Source: Chitinophaga sp. YR573
Lineage (GTDB): Bacteria > Bacteroidota > Bacteroidia > Chitinophagales > Chitinophagaceae
Direction: 5' to 3'
Length of the DNA stretch: 64,000 nt
Assembly (NCBI RefSeq): GCF_900110995.1
Contig: NZ_FOJF01000002.1
Location: forward strand, 682,001-746,000
The position numbers and the translations under genes were made by a program. Positions 27,239 through 36,511 of this stretch are shown here, one piece after another; positions within the stretch are counted from its first letter, which is position 1, and the number at the start of each line of letters is the position of its first letter. The notes under the pieces are model-generated. The model did not search any database. It saw only the letters and a list, made by a program, of their open reading frames with translations, and was not told the DNA's origin.

Positions 27239-28186
27239 ATGAAACGGTTTTATATATTGATCTTCCTGCTCTGCGCCTGTAAAAAGCCGGTAGAAGGATA
27301 TCTGGGGGAGAATATTTATTACAGGAATAATCCGTTCAATGTGCCTCAGGGTATTGCTACCTATTCAGACCCTATAGAGTCTGATGGATCTACCAATCCT
27401 TTATATGCGGATTTATTACAGATAAGGAATAAAGCGACGGGTGAAATAGTAGACAGTCTTTTTTCTAAGGTACAAAACGTGCCTATTTACCGTACTGCTG
27501 TTACCTTTGAAGATTCAACAGTGGCTTTATTGAATAAGAAACTGGGGGATAGCCTGGTGAAACCTTTTAATATCAATCATACAGGTGGGCGTCTGGAGCT
27601 TACACAGGCTACTAATTATGTGGAGGCCGGCACGTATACCATTGATGTGAATGTGTTTAACATGCGGGGTAGCAGGACATTGAAAAATGCCTGTGATATT
27701 ATTATCAATCCGGCTACTGCTTTTAATCTTACCTATAAGGCATGGAGTACGTCTACATTAGTAGGCGAAGTGTTTACCGGTCAGGATGCTTCTGCATTGG
27801 TGATAGATGTTCAGCGTGTGGCAGGACCTAATAAAATCATTCTTAAATTTGTAGATAAGAATGGAACGGCTTTTAGTCCGGCTAAAGGAGAGATTATCAA
27901 GAGAGGGGACCGGCCTACTTTATCCAACTGGGACCCTTATTTCCCGGAGGTAAAGACAGATTCAGGGTATATCTATGAATATCCGGTAGCGCCTGAGTTT
28001 CCTGTGTTCTCCCAGTGTTTTATAGGGGCCAACGCCTGGAGTAATTACATCTGTTATTATCGTGTGGCGGGTCAGTTTACAGATATTAACATGAACATCA
28101 ATCCCGTGTTTACGATTAAATATTTATTGCAGGGAACGTATACGGTCACAATACATTTAAGTAATGTGGTTAGAAAACAACAATAA
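27239..28186 (+). CDS. Surface lipoprotein, DUF5007-like
   Basis: A 315-residue protein with signal MKRFYILIFLLCAC and Lys-rich CKKP after the lipid-bearing Cys. The N-terminus YLGENIYYRNNPFNVPQGIATYSDPIESDGSTNPL, the central LTQATNYVEAGTYTIDVNVFNMRGSRTLKNACDI and the repeat-like beta content agree with DUF5007 proteins found beside SusC/SusD. It is 20 bp after the fasciclin-like gene and 8 bp before the peptidase. A ligand-binding surface role is likely. The family name comes from memory of its typical features. Confidence 0.65.
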   Translation: MKRFYILIFLLCACKKPVEGYLGENIYYRNNPFNVPQGIATYSDPIESDGSTNPLYADLLQIRNKATGEIVDSLFSKVQNVPIYRTAVTFEDSTVALLNKKLGDSLVKPFNINHTGGRLELTQATNYVEAGTYTIDVNVFNMRGSRTLKNACDIIINPATAFNLTYKAWSTSTLVGEVFTGQDASALVIDVQRVAGPNKIILKFVDKNGTAFSPAKGEIIKRGDRPTLSNWDPYFPEVKTDSGYIYEYPVAPEFPVFSQCFIGANAWSNYICYYRVAGQFTDINMNINPVFTIKYLLQGTYTVTIHLSNVVRKQQ

Positions 28187-28193
28187 TTAATTT

Positions 28194-30461
28194 ATGTCAG
28201 GACGTTATTTTATTTTTCTCTTCGGATGTTTATTTACTAATAGATTATTAGCCCAACTACCTTCTTATCATCCTTCCCGGGAAGATGAGAAGGTAGCTTA
28301 CCGCAGTGCAGCATTGCTGGACTCTACCATCCGTAACAAAGTGTATAAAGCATCTGTAAGAGCCCGTTGGTTACCGGGAGAGACCAGCTTCTTTTATAAG
28401 AACGTCCTGGCAGACAGTACCTGCGAATTTATATTATCAGATGTTTCAAAGGCTGTTAAAAAACCTGCTTTTGACCATGTGAAAATGGCGGCAGGTTTAT
28501 CAAAGGTTATGGATACAACATTAAAAAGTGATCGGTTACCAATTACTGATCTTGTTTATCCGGCAAAAGGAAATACTGTTTTAGTACAGGTGAAAGGCAA
28601 ATGGTATAATTGTAATTTATCTACTTATAACTGCACATCAGCAGCTATACCTGTAGTACCCATTAACAACAGTGGATTTGAACATCATAGCCGTTGGGAA
28701 TTTCATGATGATAACACCGCCAGTGATAGTGTATCTCCCAGCAAAGAATGGACTGCCTTCATCAGAGATGGTAATGTATTTGTAAAATCAGGAGAAGAGG
28801 AAATTCCTTTTACGACGGATGGAACAAAAGACAAACCTTATGGTGCATTGAAATGGTCGCCAGACAGTAAATACCTGGTTGGATATCATATCAATCCCGT
28901 AGTGATACAATCCGTGCATCACCTGTTTTCTTCCTTACCCAATACCACGAGGGCCAGACTGGATACAGAAGAATATGCACAGCCCGGAGATCCTTTCACC
29001 AGCTTCGAGATGTTTATATTTAATATAGCAGATAAGAAAGCAGTTAAAGTAAATACTGAAATTTATGATTTCCTGGGTAAGCCTTATTTACGCTGGCGTA
29101 AAAACGATCCCCGTTATTTTACATATGAAAAGGCAGACAGAGGGCATCAGCGTTTTCGTGTAATAGAAGTAGATGCATCTAATGGCAGTACCCGTAATGT
29201 CATAGATGAAAAGACGAATACTTTCATTTATGAAGAGCGGATTTTTACGCATTATATAGAAGACAGTAATGAGATGATCTGGTCTTCAGAGAAAGATGGC
29301 TGGTATCATTTGTACCTGGTAGATATTTTGAAAGGAACGATTAAAAATGAAATCACTACCGGGCCGTGGATTGTACGTGGGGTAGATAGTGTAGATGAAA
29401 AGAAGCGGGAAATCTGGTTTCGTGGTAGTGGTATGAATGAAGGGGAAGACCCTTACAATATTCACTATTACCGTATTAATTTTGATGGTTCTCACCTGGT
29501 GAAACTCACGACTGCCAACGCCCAGCATGCACTCAGTTTTTCTCCTGCCAAAACTTATTACCTGGATACGTATTCCCGGCCGGATTTGCCTCCTGTGACG
29601 GAATTACATCGTACCAGCGACGGGAAGCTGCTAATGGAGGTAGAAAGGGCAGATCTGAAGGATTATCTGGCGATGGGGATGCGCTTGCCGGAAGTATTCC
29701 ATACCAAGGCAAGAGATGGGCAAACAGATATATGGGGAGTGGTATGCCGCCCCCGTCATTTTGATAGCACGTATCGTTATCCTGTGATTGAAAACATCTA
29801 TGCCGGGCCTCAGGATGCTTTTGTGCCTAAAACCTTCATGCCTTATGGCGAAATGCAAAGTTTAGCTGAACTGGGTTTCATTGTTGTGCAGATAGATGGT
29901 ATGGGCACTGCCAACCGTTCCAAAGCCTTTCATGACCTCTGCTGGCATAACCTGGCAGATGCCGGTTTGCCGGACCGTATTCTCTGGATTAAAGCCCTGG
30001 CCGCGCGGTATCCTTATGTAGATACTTCCCGCGTGGGGTTATACGGCACTTCTGCCGGTGGGCAAAACTCCGCGGGCGCTTTGCTGTTCCATCCTGAGTT
30101 TTACAAAGCCGCGGTATCTGCCTGTGGATGCCATGATAACCGGGTGGATAAGCAATGGTGGAATGAGCAGTGGATGGGTTATCCTGTAGGGCCACATTAT
30201 GAGGCACAGTCGAATGTAACGAATGCTGCAAAGCTACAGGGCAAATTATTGCTGATAGTAGGAGAGGCAGACCATAATGTACCACCGGAATCTACTTACC
30301 GTGTAGTAGATGCGCTGATAAAAGCCAATAAGGACTTTGACCTGCTGGTAGTACCTGGTATGGACCATAGTGATGGGGGGCCGTATGGCCGTAAGAAGAA
30401 ACGTGATTTCTTTGTGCGGAATCTGTTAGGTGTAGAGCCGCCTGAGAGGAATAAAGAATAA
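28194..30461 (+). CDS. Dipeptidyl peptidase IV-like S9 serine peptidase
   Basis: A 755-residue exported peptidase. The N-terminal signal is FIFLFGCLFTNRLLAQ. Residues about 60-490 form the DPP IV beta-propeller (DNTASDSVSPSKEWTAFIRDGNVFV, ALKWSPDSKYLVGYHI). The hydrolase domain has GTSAGG with Ser620, VGEADHNVPP with Asp693 and PGMDHSDGG with His725, a complete catalytic triad. Such enzymes release N-terminal dipeptides, usually after Pro or Ala. The gene is 8 bp after the DUF5007-like gene, so the whole SusCD-to-peptidase run is one operon for peptide use. Confidence 0.9.
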   Translation: MSGRYFIFLFGCLFTNRLLAQLPSYHPSREDEKVAYRSAALLDSTIRNKVYKASVRARWLPGETSFFYKNVLADSTCEFILSDVSKAVKKPAFDHVKMAAGLSKVMDTTLKSDRLPITDLVYPAKGNTVLVQVKGKWYNCNLSTYNCTSAAIPVVPINNSGFEHHSRWEFHDDNTASDSVSPSKEWTAFIRDGNVFVKSGEEEIPFTTDGTKDKPYGALKWSPDSKYLVGYHINPVVIQSVHHLFSSLPNTTRARLDTEEYAQPGDPFTSFEMFIFNIADKKAVKVNTEIYDFLGKPYLRWRKNDPRYFTYEKADRGHQRFRVIEVDASNGSTRNVIDEKTNTFIYEERIFTHYIEDSNEMIWSSEKDGWYHLYLVDILKGTIKNEITTGPWIVRGVDSVDEKKREIWFRGSGMNEGEDPYNIHYYRINFDGSHLVKLTTANAQHALSFSPAKTYYLDTYSRPDLPPVTELHRTSDGKLLMEVERADLKDYLAMGMRLPEVFHTKARDGQTDIWGVVCRPRHFDSTYRYPVIENIYAGPQDAFVPKTFMPYGEMQSLAELGFIVVQIDGMGTANRSKAFHDLCWHNLADAGLPDRILWIKALAARYPYVDTSRVGLYGTSAGGQNSAGALLFHPEFYKAAVSACGCHDNRVDKQWWNEQWMGYPVGPHYEAQSNVTNAAKLQGKLLLIVGEADHNVPPESTYRVVDALIKANKDFDLLVVPGMDHSDGGPYGRKKKRDFFVRNLLGVEPPERNKE

Positions 30462-30493
30462 ATTAGCTTCATTAGGATCTCCGTATTTGTAAC

Positions 30494-30672
30494 AAAACAT
30501 GATAGGCTCCGTTAGGAGCCCCGTGTTTGTAGCAAAGAATGTATCCAACAAACAACAGACTCCGTAGGAGTCCCCTAATCCGCGAATAATAGGGGACTCC
30601 TACGGAGTCAATTAAATAAGATATAGATATTTTCTACAAACACGGGGCTCCTAACGGAGCCTATCATGTTTT
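30494..30672. repeat. Nested palindrome of 179 bp
   Basis: The outer arms, 30494-30532 and 30634-30672, are perfect 39-bp reverse complements. Inside them, 30558-30577 and 30590-30609 are perfect 20-bp reverse complements. Each outer arm contains its own small hairpin GGCTCC-GTTA-GGAGCC, and each inner arm contains GACTCC-GTA-GGAGTC. It lies between two convergent genes with no reading frame inside. It can fold as one long rod or as several small hairpins. Confidence 0.85.
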
Positions 30673-30684
30673 ATGGCAAAACTT

Positions 30685-30720
30685 AAAGAGGGAGTATCAA
30701 AACTTTGATACCCCCTCTTT
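30685..30720. terminator. Hairpin terminator of the ompH-like gene
   Basis: AAAGAGGG and CCCTCTTT with inner GTATCAAA/TTTGATAC arms form an imperfect long stem just after the minus-strand gene. Confidence 0.75.
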
Positions 30721-30747
30721 CAATTAATTATGTGAGATCACACAATT

Positions 30748-31257
30748 TTATTTTATCCCTAGTTTTAGTTTCGCGGGTGCCAGCAAATCCTCGCAGGTAG
30801 CTGATACCACAATATCTTTTGAATTATCTAATACACATACGATTCCTTTTTCTGCTGCTACATCAGATACTGCTTTCTTCGCCTTTGCGATAATGGGAAT
30901 AGTCAGTTTCTGTTCGCGTGCAGCGATCTTCTGCTCCATACGCTCTTTATAGTCTTCTATATTGGTCTTGGATGCTTCCAGCTCTTTTAATCTTACTTCT
31001 TTAATATCTGCTTTCAGTGTTGGTTCATCCTTCTGATAAGCAGCAACCTTAGCCTGAAATTCAGTCATCAGCATTTGTCCGTCTTTGTTCAATTCCTGTT
31101 CAAATACCTGTAGCGTATCGTAAGCACGTTTGGCTTCCGGCATACTGGAAATAAGCTGCTGCATATTAATATAAGCGATTTTCGCTTGTGCATTACTGCG
31201 TGTAGATATCAAAGTACCAAAGGAGACCAGCAATGCAATTGTACAGATTTTAATCAT
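30748..31257 (-). CDS. OmpH/Skp-family periplasmic chaperone
   Basis: A 169-residue protein with signal peptide IKICTIALLVSFGTLISTRSNAQ. Its mature start, KIAYINMQQLISSMPEAKRAYDTLQVFEQEL, is typical of Skp. The central coiled coil spans about 45-125 (ELNKDGQMLMTEFQAKVAAYQ through RMEQKIAAREQKL), and the C-terminal block is IIAKAKKAVSDVAAEKGIVCVLDNSK. Skp trimers hold unfolded outer-membrane proteins. It is a stand-alone gene here, so it may be a paralogue of the copy usually found beside bamA. Confidence 0.88.
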   Translation of the reverse strand: MIKICTIALLVSFGTLISTRSNAQAKIAYINMQQLISSMPEAKRAYDTLQVFEQELNKDGQMLMTEFQAKVAAYQKDEPTLKADIKEVRLKELEASKTNIEDYKERMEQKIAAREQKLTIPIIAKAKKAVSDVAAEKGIVCVLDNSKDIVVSATCEDLLAPAKLKLGIK

Positions 31258-31436
31258 AAATGTTCATATAAGGTTGTGGCTGTAAGATGTACAATAGTAT
31301 TAAAATAAAAAGTTAAAGGTATGGTAAAGGAAAGTTAAGCCTTTGATAGTTGTTCATTATCAATGCGTAAACAACACTTAGTAATATATTTTCTCATGTA
31401 TTCTCCTGAAATAGATTTATGTAAACCTATAGTAGG

Positions 31437-31524
31437 AGTGTTCGGGAAGTCTCTATAGGTAGAACATACGTTGGAGATACGTGTGCTCAACATATAGAGA
31501 CTCCCCGAACACTCCCCGAACACT
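31437..31524. repeat. Long inverted repeat with 11-bp tandem units
   Basis: Arms 31437-31457 and 31493-31513 pair over 21 bases with one mismatch around a 35-base loop. The right arm ends in CCCCGAACACT, which is repeated at once in tandem (31503-31513, 31514-31524). The layout resembles the element at 62055-62138, although the sequence differs. Confidence 0.75.
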
Positions 31525-31604
31525 TTCTAAAACCAATTACTGGCAAATATAAAGCTCCGGTTTAAATCAATGATTTTTTACAATTCTCCGTTTTCTCTCT
31601 CATC

Positions 31605-31612
31605 TACTTTTG
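31605..31612 (+). promoter_or_regulatory. -7 promoter element TACTTTTG
   Basis: TACTTTTG fits TAnnTTTG and lies 13 bp before the ATG at 31625, giving a very short leader. This also argues against a TTG start at 31610. Confidence 0.5.
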
Positions 31613-31624
31613 TGTAAAAAACAA

Positions 31625-32407
31625 ATGAAACCTTTTTTAGCATTCCTGATGCTATTCACAACAAGCATCTCCAAAGCACAAAATATGAACAACAAAGAAA
31701 TCATCAGAACATTGTACGACCAGGCGCTGAACAAGAGAAACTTTGCATTACTTAATGACTATGTCTCAGCAGATTTTACAGGCGTACAAGGTGTTAAAGG
31801 CCCTGAGGGCTTTGCCAGCAATGTAGTACCTCTTATCAATGCTTTCCCTGATATCCGGTGGGAAATAGAAGACCTTATTGAAGAAGATAATAAAATAGTA
31901 GTAAGGTGGAAATGGGAGGGAACTCAAACAGGCCAGTACAGGAATATTCCAGCTACCGGTAAAAAGATCACTAACACCGCCATTGCCATTTACGAGTTTA
32001 AGAACGGGAAAATAGCAAATCTGCATGTCCAGACAGACCGCCTTGGCTTTTTACAGGAATTAGACGTATTACCGGTTGATATCAATGTTAAAGATCAGGT
32101 TAGCTTTATAGATAAGTTCCTTGTCCCTGCTGCTGCAAAAACAGCTTTCTATGAAAGAGTGAAAATCAACAGGGACTTTATCAAAACATTACCCGGATTT
32201 ATACAGGATGCTGCTTATGAGTATACAGATAACGCTGGTAATCTAATCTTTGTAACCGTGGCAATATGGGCTAATAAAGAAGCGTTGGCAAAAGCAAAAG
32301 AAAAAGTACAGGCCGAATATAAAAAGCAAAACTTCGACCCTGCGGAGATGTTTAAGAAATTAAATATTTCTATAGATAGAGGGGTTTATACAAGGGTATC
32401 AAACTAA
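31625..32407 (+). CDS. SnoaL-like domain fused to an ABM-type (monooxygenase-like) domain
   Basis: A 260-residue exported protein (signal MKPFLAFLMLFTTSISKAQ). Residues about 20-150 are a SnoaL/NTF2-like domain: LYDQALNKRNFALLNDYVSADFTG, INAFPDIRWEIEDLIEEDNKIVVRWKWEGTQTGQ, KKITNTAIAIYEFKNGKI. Residues about 160-258 (FIDKFLVPAAAKTAFYERVKINRDFIKTLPGFIQDAAYEY, FVTVAIWANKEALAKAKEKV) resemble an antibiotic biosynthesis monooxygenase ferredoxin-like domain. Each domain is usually separate and dimeric; the fusion is notable. Catalytic function is unproven. Confidence 0.75.
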   Translation: MKPFLAFLMLFTTSISKAQNMNNKEIIRTLYDQALNKRNFALLNDYVSADFTGVQGVKGPEGFASNVVPLINAFPDIRWEIEDLIEEDNKIVVRWKWEGTQTGQYRNIPATGKKITNTAIAIYEFKNGKIANLHVQTDRLGFLQELDVLPVDINVKDQVSFIDKFLVPAAAKTAFYERVKINRDFIKTLPGFIQDAAYEYTDNAGNLIFVTVAIWANKEALAKAKEKVQAEYKKQNFDPAEMFKKLNISIDRGVYTRVSN

Positions 32408-32468
32408 AAAAAGAAGGTGCCTCATAAATAAATCGACTGCACTCCAAAATGAGGCACCTTCTTTTTTA
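32406..32468. terminator. Long-stem terminator
   Basis: AAAAAAAGAAGGTGCCTCAT pairs with ATGAGGCACCTTCTTTTTT across a 23-base loop, one A bulged. It overlaps the stop codon of the SnoaL-like gene. Confidence 0.85.
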
Positions 32469-32706
32469 GTTTCGTCTTCAATAAGTTATTTACCAACTAT
32501 GTTTTACGAATTACCATAACTCATAGAGCTGTTGCCTGACTGAACGATTAAGATACTTCACCTACTTATTTTACGGGCTGACCTTCTTTTTTTTAATATC
32601 CTGAATTTCCGTATCTAATTTAGTTGTGCAAACAGATCCTGCCTTTTCGCATATGCTGTTCATTCAGATTCTGCACAGGATATTTTCACAACAAGACAAC
32701 ACAGGA

Positions 32707-33771
32707 ATGAGAACTAGTCTATTTAAGGTCGGCATTTTATTGGTATTACTGGCAGCATGCTCAAAAAATGAAAACGAGAGTAATTCATTAACATCTTCTG
32801 ATAATGACCTACAGGGGCCTATTGGCCGACCTTTATCGGGGTATGGCGCTGATGGTTCATACAAGGTTGCGGAGATTGACTTCCCTAATCCGGAATATGC
32901 CGGCACCAATGTAACGATCTTCTATCCCCAGGGCATAACTTCTGCAAAACCGACTATATTTTACTCGCATCCCTATGGTGGCGAAGACAAAGAATATAAC
33001 CGGGGGCTGTTTGAGTTTATCGCAAAAAAAGGCTATGTCGTTGTATTTGTTCCTTATCGTACCGTTGACATAAGCATTGACCATCGTTATCTTACTTTAT
33101 GGAATGGCTTTATGGAGGCTGCGGCCGACTACCCTAATATTATTGATACCAAAAAAGTTGGCTTTATGGGACACTCTTTTGGCGGAGGAGCGACTATAGA
33201 TTTATCTTATAGGGCTTTTACAGAGAATGGTTGGGGCCAGGACGGGCGTTTCCTGTTCACCATGGCTCCCTGGTACAGCTATCCATGGGGCAGCAGTCTG
33301 ACTACGGCGGAACAGTTACAGAACTTTCCGTCCAATACAAAAATGATCTCCCAGGTATATGATGAAGACACAGACAATGACCACCGTTTAGCAATTGATA
33401 TCTTCAGTCATATTAACATTGCAACAAGTGAGAAAGATTATATCTATATCAAATCATCCACTATTGCAGGATATAAATATGTAACTGATCATGTGCTGCC
33501 CAATAGCCGTAGTGCCTATGATGCACTGGATTATTATGGAGTTTACCGTTTGCTGGATGCCCTTATTGACTATAGCTTTAATGGTAACGCCGCCGGAAAA
33601 GAAGTAGCATTGGGAAACGGTTCCACAGAACAGATAACTATGCCGGGTTACAATGGACAGTTGATGACTCCCCTGGAGGTGACAGATAATCCATCACCGA
33701 AGTATCCCCAGGATAAGTATACATTTCCTTGTGGTAGTTCGAACAACCCAAGGATAGAGTATTGTGAATAG
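32707..33771 (+). CDS. Lipoprotein alpha/beta hydrolase
   Basis: The start at 32707 gives a lipoprotein signal, MRTSLFKVGILLVLLAAC, and a 354-residue protein; the upstream 27 residues are not signal-like. The hydrolase domain has FYSHPYGGED (oxyanion region), GFMGHSFGGGATID with the Ser nucleophile, an acidic region YDEDTDNDHR and a late His in YVTDHVLPN. The layout is like dienelactone-hydrolase or PET-hydrolase-type esterases. It probably acts on an ester at the cell surface; no substrate can be inferred. About 300 bp upstream hold only the terminator and AT-rich DNA. Confidence 0.75.
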   Translation: MRTSLFKVGILLVLLAACSKNENESNSLTSSDNDLQGPIGRPLSGYGADGSYKVAEIDFPNPEYAGTNVTIFYPQGITSAKPTIFYSHPYGGEDKEYNRGLFEFIAKKGYVVVFVPYRTVDISIDHRYLTLWNGFMEAAADYPNIIDTKKVGFMGHSFGGGATIDLSYRAFTENGWGQDGRFLFTMAPWYSYPWGSSLTTAEQLQNFPSNTKMISQVYDEDTDNDHRLAIDIFSHINIATSEKDYIYIKSSTIAGYKYVTDHVLPNSRSAYDALDYYGVYRLLDALIDYSFNGNAAGKEVALGNGSTEQITMPGYNGQLMTPLEVTDNPSPKYPQDKYTFPCGSSNNPRIEYCE

Positions 33772-33900
33772 GTTTCAAAGCATTGTCTTTTTTGGGTACT
33801 GCAATTTTTTTGCTTCTCCCATAATACACTCTTTGGGTAAACAACCACTGTATATACGGGGCCTGTTCGCAAATCAACAACCAGAGCCCGAACTACGTGA

Positions 33901-33935
33901 AAAGAGGCTGTCATACGCAAAATGACAGCCTCTTT
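33901..33935. terminator. Bidirectional hairpin terminator
   Basis: AAAGAGGCTGTCAT and ATGACAGCCTCTTT pair perfectly around a 7-base loop between convergent genes. Confidence 0.88.
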
Positions 33936-33939
33936 AATA

Positions 33940-35427
33940 TTATTCAACAGTCACCGTCGCCAGATGATACCTGGATCTCCCTATATTCTTATAATCATAA
34001 GAAGTATAAATCACCCTGTTTCTTCCTTCTGTAATTGCATCTACAGTAGAAAACGGACAATCAGAGTATTGGGATTTATCAAATGAATCCACAAACTTCT
34101 TTGTCATCTTCCCGTCTTTTGTAATCAACATAATCGCTAAGCCATGTTTCTTATCACCTGGTAATATTGCACGGGGAGGTTTGGGATCTTCGAGGTCTGT
34201 ATTCTTCAGACAGTCCTGGAAAAAAAGGTGCAGGTTGTCATCTTTATCCACCAATGAAACTGTTCCTGTATAAATATACCGTTGCCCTTCCCATTGATTC
34301 TTATGAACAGTTTTCATCCATGCCAGTTCATTGTTACTATTTAGTTTAATGACATACAAGTCTCCGCTTACAATAGTAATCGAAGTACGACTGTAACCCG
34401 ACTGAAAACCTCCGTTTGGATTATAAGAGGTAGTTGTGTTGGAATTGGTATGTCCTTCCTGCATTATAATAATAGTACTGTTATCTTTCAATTTATGATA
34501 AGCCATGAAGGTAGCAGTATTACCAATTTCATCTTCAAAACTACTCTTTTTAGATTGCGTTATTTTCTTTTGTACACCATCATACACACCAGCTACTACA
34601 TCTGTGACTCTGCCATTTTTTTCTGATGTAATGAAACCGGTAAAAGACAATTCATTTTTTGCAGCCTGAAAGCTGATATCACTAAACAGGCCTTTAGGTA
34701 CACCTGTTAAATGACCTGTAGTTTTCTTGCCGTTTGTATTTATCTGTTGAACGGTGTAATTAAACGGGTTGTAGTCTTTTTTAGAATCTGATCCGCTAAC
34801 GGCAGTGATGATATTAAAAACGCCTTCATTGGAAAGCGCAAATTGTACATTACCTATATCGTTCCCCTTATCTTCATCAGAGGCCGAGATCTTACTTACA
34901 ATGTGTAGCTGCTTATCTAAAATCACACCTGTATAGGTATTGGGTTCTTTTTTATGGTAGTATCTGCATATCACATAAGAAAGGGCGCTATCAGGAGATA
35001 ATCCTGCCTGCATATTTGTATACTCATCCTCTCCGGAGAACAATGCAGATGCTAACTTAGCCGTTCCATCTTCCGGGTTTAATTCATAAGCAGATACTGC
35101 TTTTCCCTTCTCTGAAAAAAGCAATACTATCTTATTCCCCAGGGAATAACCATCTTCATACGTCTTACCTTCCGTTACTGATAAAGACTTGGAAAAGAGC
35201 TGTTTTAACTGATGATCATATACTGCAACGATAGCACTCTTTTCATCCCTGTCTGCTTTAAAGGCGCCATGAGGAGCAGCATACTGCACATCAACATACT
35301 TCCCGCTGGCGGTTGTAAAGAATTTATGGAGATAATCTTTTACTTCTGCCGGAGATTCCACAAAAGTATATTTCTGCGCACTGGATTTTAACGCAATCAG
35401 TGCGAAAACGAACAATACATATTTCAT
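33940..35427 (-). CDS. Secreted protein of unknown function, probable beta-propeller
   Basis: A 495-residue protein with a clear signal peptide (MKYVLFVFALIALKSSAQ). The sequence is rich in beta strands with repeated patterns of the type SLGNKIVLLFSEKGKAVSAYELNPEDG and NELSFTGFITSEKNGRVTDVVAGVYD, which suggests a propeller. No catalytic motif, lipobox or sorting domain is seen. I do not recognise a family. It is convergent with the lipoprotein hydrolase and lies just downstream of the AraC gene on the same strand, 37 bp away. Confidence 0.7.
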   Translation of the reverse strand: MKYVLFVFALIALKSSAQKYTFVESPAEVKDYLHKFFTTASGKYVDVQYAAPHGAFKADRDEKSAIVAVYDHQLKQLFSKSLSVTEGKTYEDGYSLGNKIVLLFSEKGKAVSAYELNPEDGTAKLASALFSGEDEYTNMQAGLSPDSALSYVICRYYHKKEPNTYTGVILDKQLHIVSKISASDEDKGNDIGNVQFALSNEGVFNIITAVSGSDSKKDYNPFNYTVQQINTNGKKTTGHLTGVPKGLFSDISFQAAKNELSFTGFITSEKNGRVTDVVAGVYDGVQKKITQSKKSSFEDEIGNTATFMAYHKLKDNSTIIIMQEGHTNSNTTTSYNPNGGFQSGYSRTSITIVSGDLYVIKLNSNNELAWMKTVHKNQWEGQRYIYTGTVSLVDKDDNLHLFFQDCLKNTDLEDPKPPRAILPGDKKHGLAIMLITKDGKMTKKFVDSFDKSQYSDCPFSTVDAITEGRNRVIYTSYDYKNIGRSRYHLATVTVE

Positions 35428-35464
35428 AGTTAGGATAATTACGCCGCAATATACGGAATAATCA

Positions 35465-36349
35465 TCATGCGTGTTCTACGCTCTGGAAGTAGCTGTTAAT
35501 ATACTCACTGGGCGATTTGCAGGTCACTGTCTTAAACACCCTGTTAAAGTTGGTAATACTGTTAAAACCGCATGTATAAGCGACAGTAGCAATATTATCA
35601 TATGTACCGTCGGTCAGTTTTTTGCAGGCTTCGTTGATCCGTACTTCATTTAAGAAGGAGACGAACGTATGCAGCGTATGCTTTTTAAAGAACCTGCAAA
35701 ACGCCTGCGGCGTCATGTGAGCCTGTTTGGCAGCATCTTCCAGCGTAATGGGCTTATCATAGTGCTGCATAATGTAATTGTAAATATTGCCCACACGTAT
35801 CCCTTCATGTTCACTCACCAGCTGCGTTTTTTGTCCGGATGCCAGTGGGGTAATATCTGAGTAGGAGGATAATTGTTTTAACAGGTCCACGAAATGGATC
35901 AGCTGTTCTGTGCCCGTGCTGTTGGTTACTTTCAGCATTTTACCCGAGATCTCTACCGCATGCTCCGGCGGGACTTTAAAGCCCGACTGATGCTGCTGTA
36001 CAAAGTTCTTCAGCAGTTTGATTTCCGGCAGATTAAAGAAGGCTGATAATTCCCCGTAAGGATTAAAGAAGATCACCAATGCCACGATCTTCTTCCGGCT
36101 TTTAGGCAGGAAGTAAGACGATTCACTTTTGAAAATATGCGGTTGATTGGCTCCCAGCCAGTAGATTTCATTAGACCGGAAGGAGTGCATATTATTATCC
36201 GCTACCAGCGTTCCTTCTCCCTGCTGTACCCAGGTCAGCTGTATTTCCTGATGCCTGTGCAGGTGCGGATAAAAGTAGGGGAGCACATCTTTTTGTACAA
36301 TGATGGACTTGTCCAGCGGAACAGGTATAGTAAACTGCAACACTTTCAT
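35465..36349 (-). CDS. AraC-family transcriptional regulator
   Basis: A 294-residue regulator. The N-terminal half is a cupin ligand-sensing domain (PHLHRHQEIQLTWVQQGEGTLVADNNMHSFRSNEIYWLGANQPHIF). Two C-terminal AraC helix-turn-helix motifs follow (YDKPITLEDAAKQAHMTPQAFCRFFKKHTLHTFVSFLNEVR and NIATVAYTCGFNSITNFNRVFKTVTCKSPSEY). It is divergent from the DapA-family/semialdehyde dehydrogenase pair, which is the probable regulon. The inducer would be hydroxyproline or an intermediate (inference). Confidence 0.92.
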   Translation of the reverse strand: MKVLQFTIPVPLDKSIIVQKDVLPYFYPHLHRHQEIQLTWVQQGEGTLVADNNMHSFRSNEIYWLGANQPHIFKSESSYFLPKSRKKIVALVIFFNPYGELSAFFNLPEIKLLKNFVQQHQSGFKVPPEHAVEISGKMLKVTNSTGTEQLIHFVDLLKQLSSYSDITPLASGQKTQLVSEHEGIRVGNIYNYIMQHYDKPITLEDAAKQAHMTPQAFCRFFKKHTLHTFVSFLNEVRINEACKKLTDGTYDNIATVAYTCGFNSITNFNRVFKTVTCKSPSEYINSYFQSVEHA

Positions 36350-36511
36350 CTTATAAATTTTTTTAATTACAGGTATTTTGGTTGATCAGTCTGTTGGCAA
36401 TGAGTGTTAATCGTACAATTATTCCTCTTCTCTTAAATCAAACTTACGGATATTAACTCGAATTTCATAAAATAATCATCGAATGGGTGAAAAAATGGTT
36501 AACCTGACCGT

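Larger units (their letters stand above)
31258..31624. other. Intergenic region with a large inverted repeat
   Basis: 367 bp between divergent genes. It holds the inverted repeat at 31437-31524 and the promoter element of the SnoaL-like gene at 31605. The 62-codon minus-strand frame at 31335-31523 runs through the inverted repeat and is not credible as a gene. Confidence 0.6.

Noticed and set aside
30494..30672. Nested palindrome as ends of an insertion sequence
   Set aside because: There is no transposase frame inside, no flanking target duplication is evident, and the whole element is only 179 bp.
31335..31523. 62-codon minus-strand frame in the ompH/SnoaL intergenic region
   Set aside because: It runs through the 21-bp inverted repeat and tandem 11-mers, so it is produced by the repeat and has no protein-like composition.
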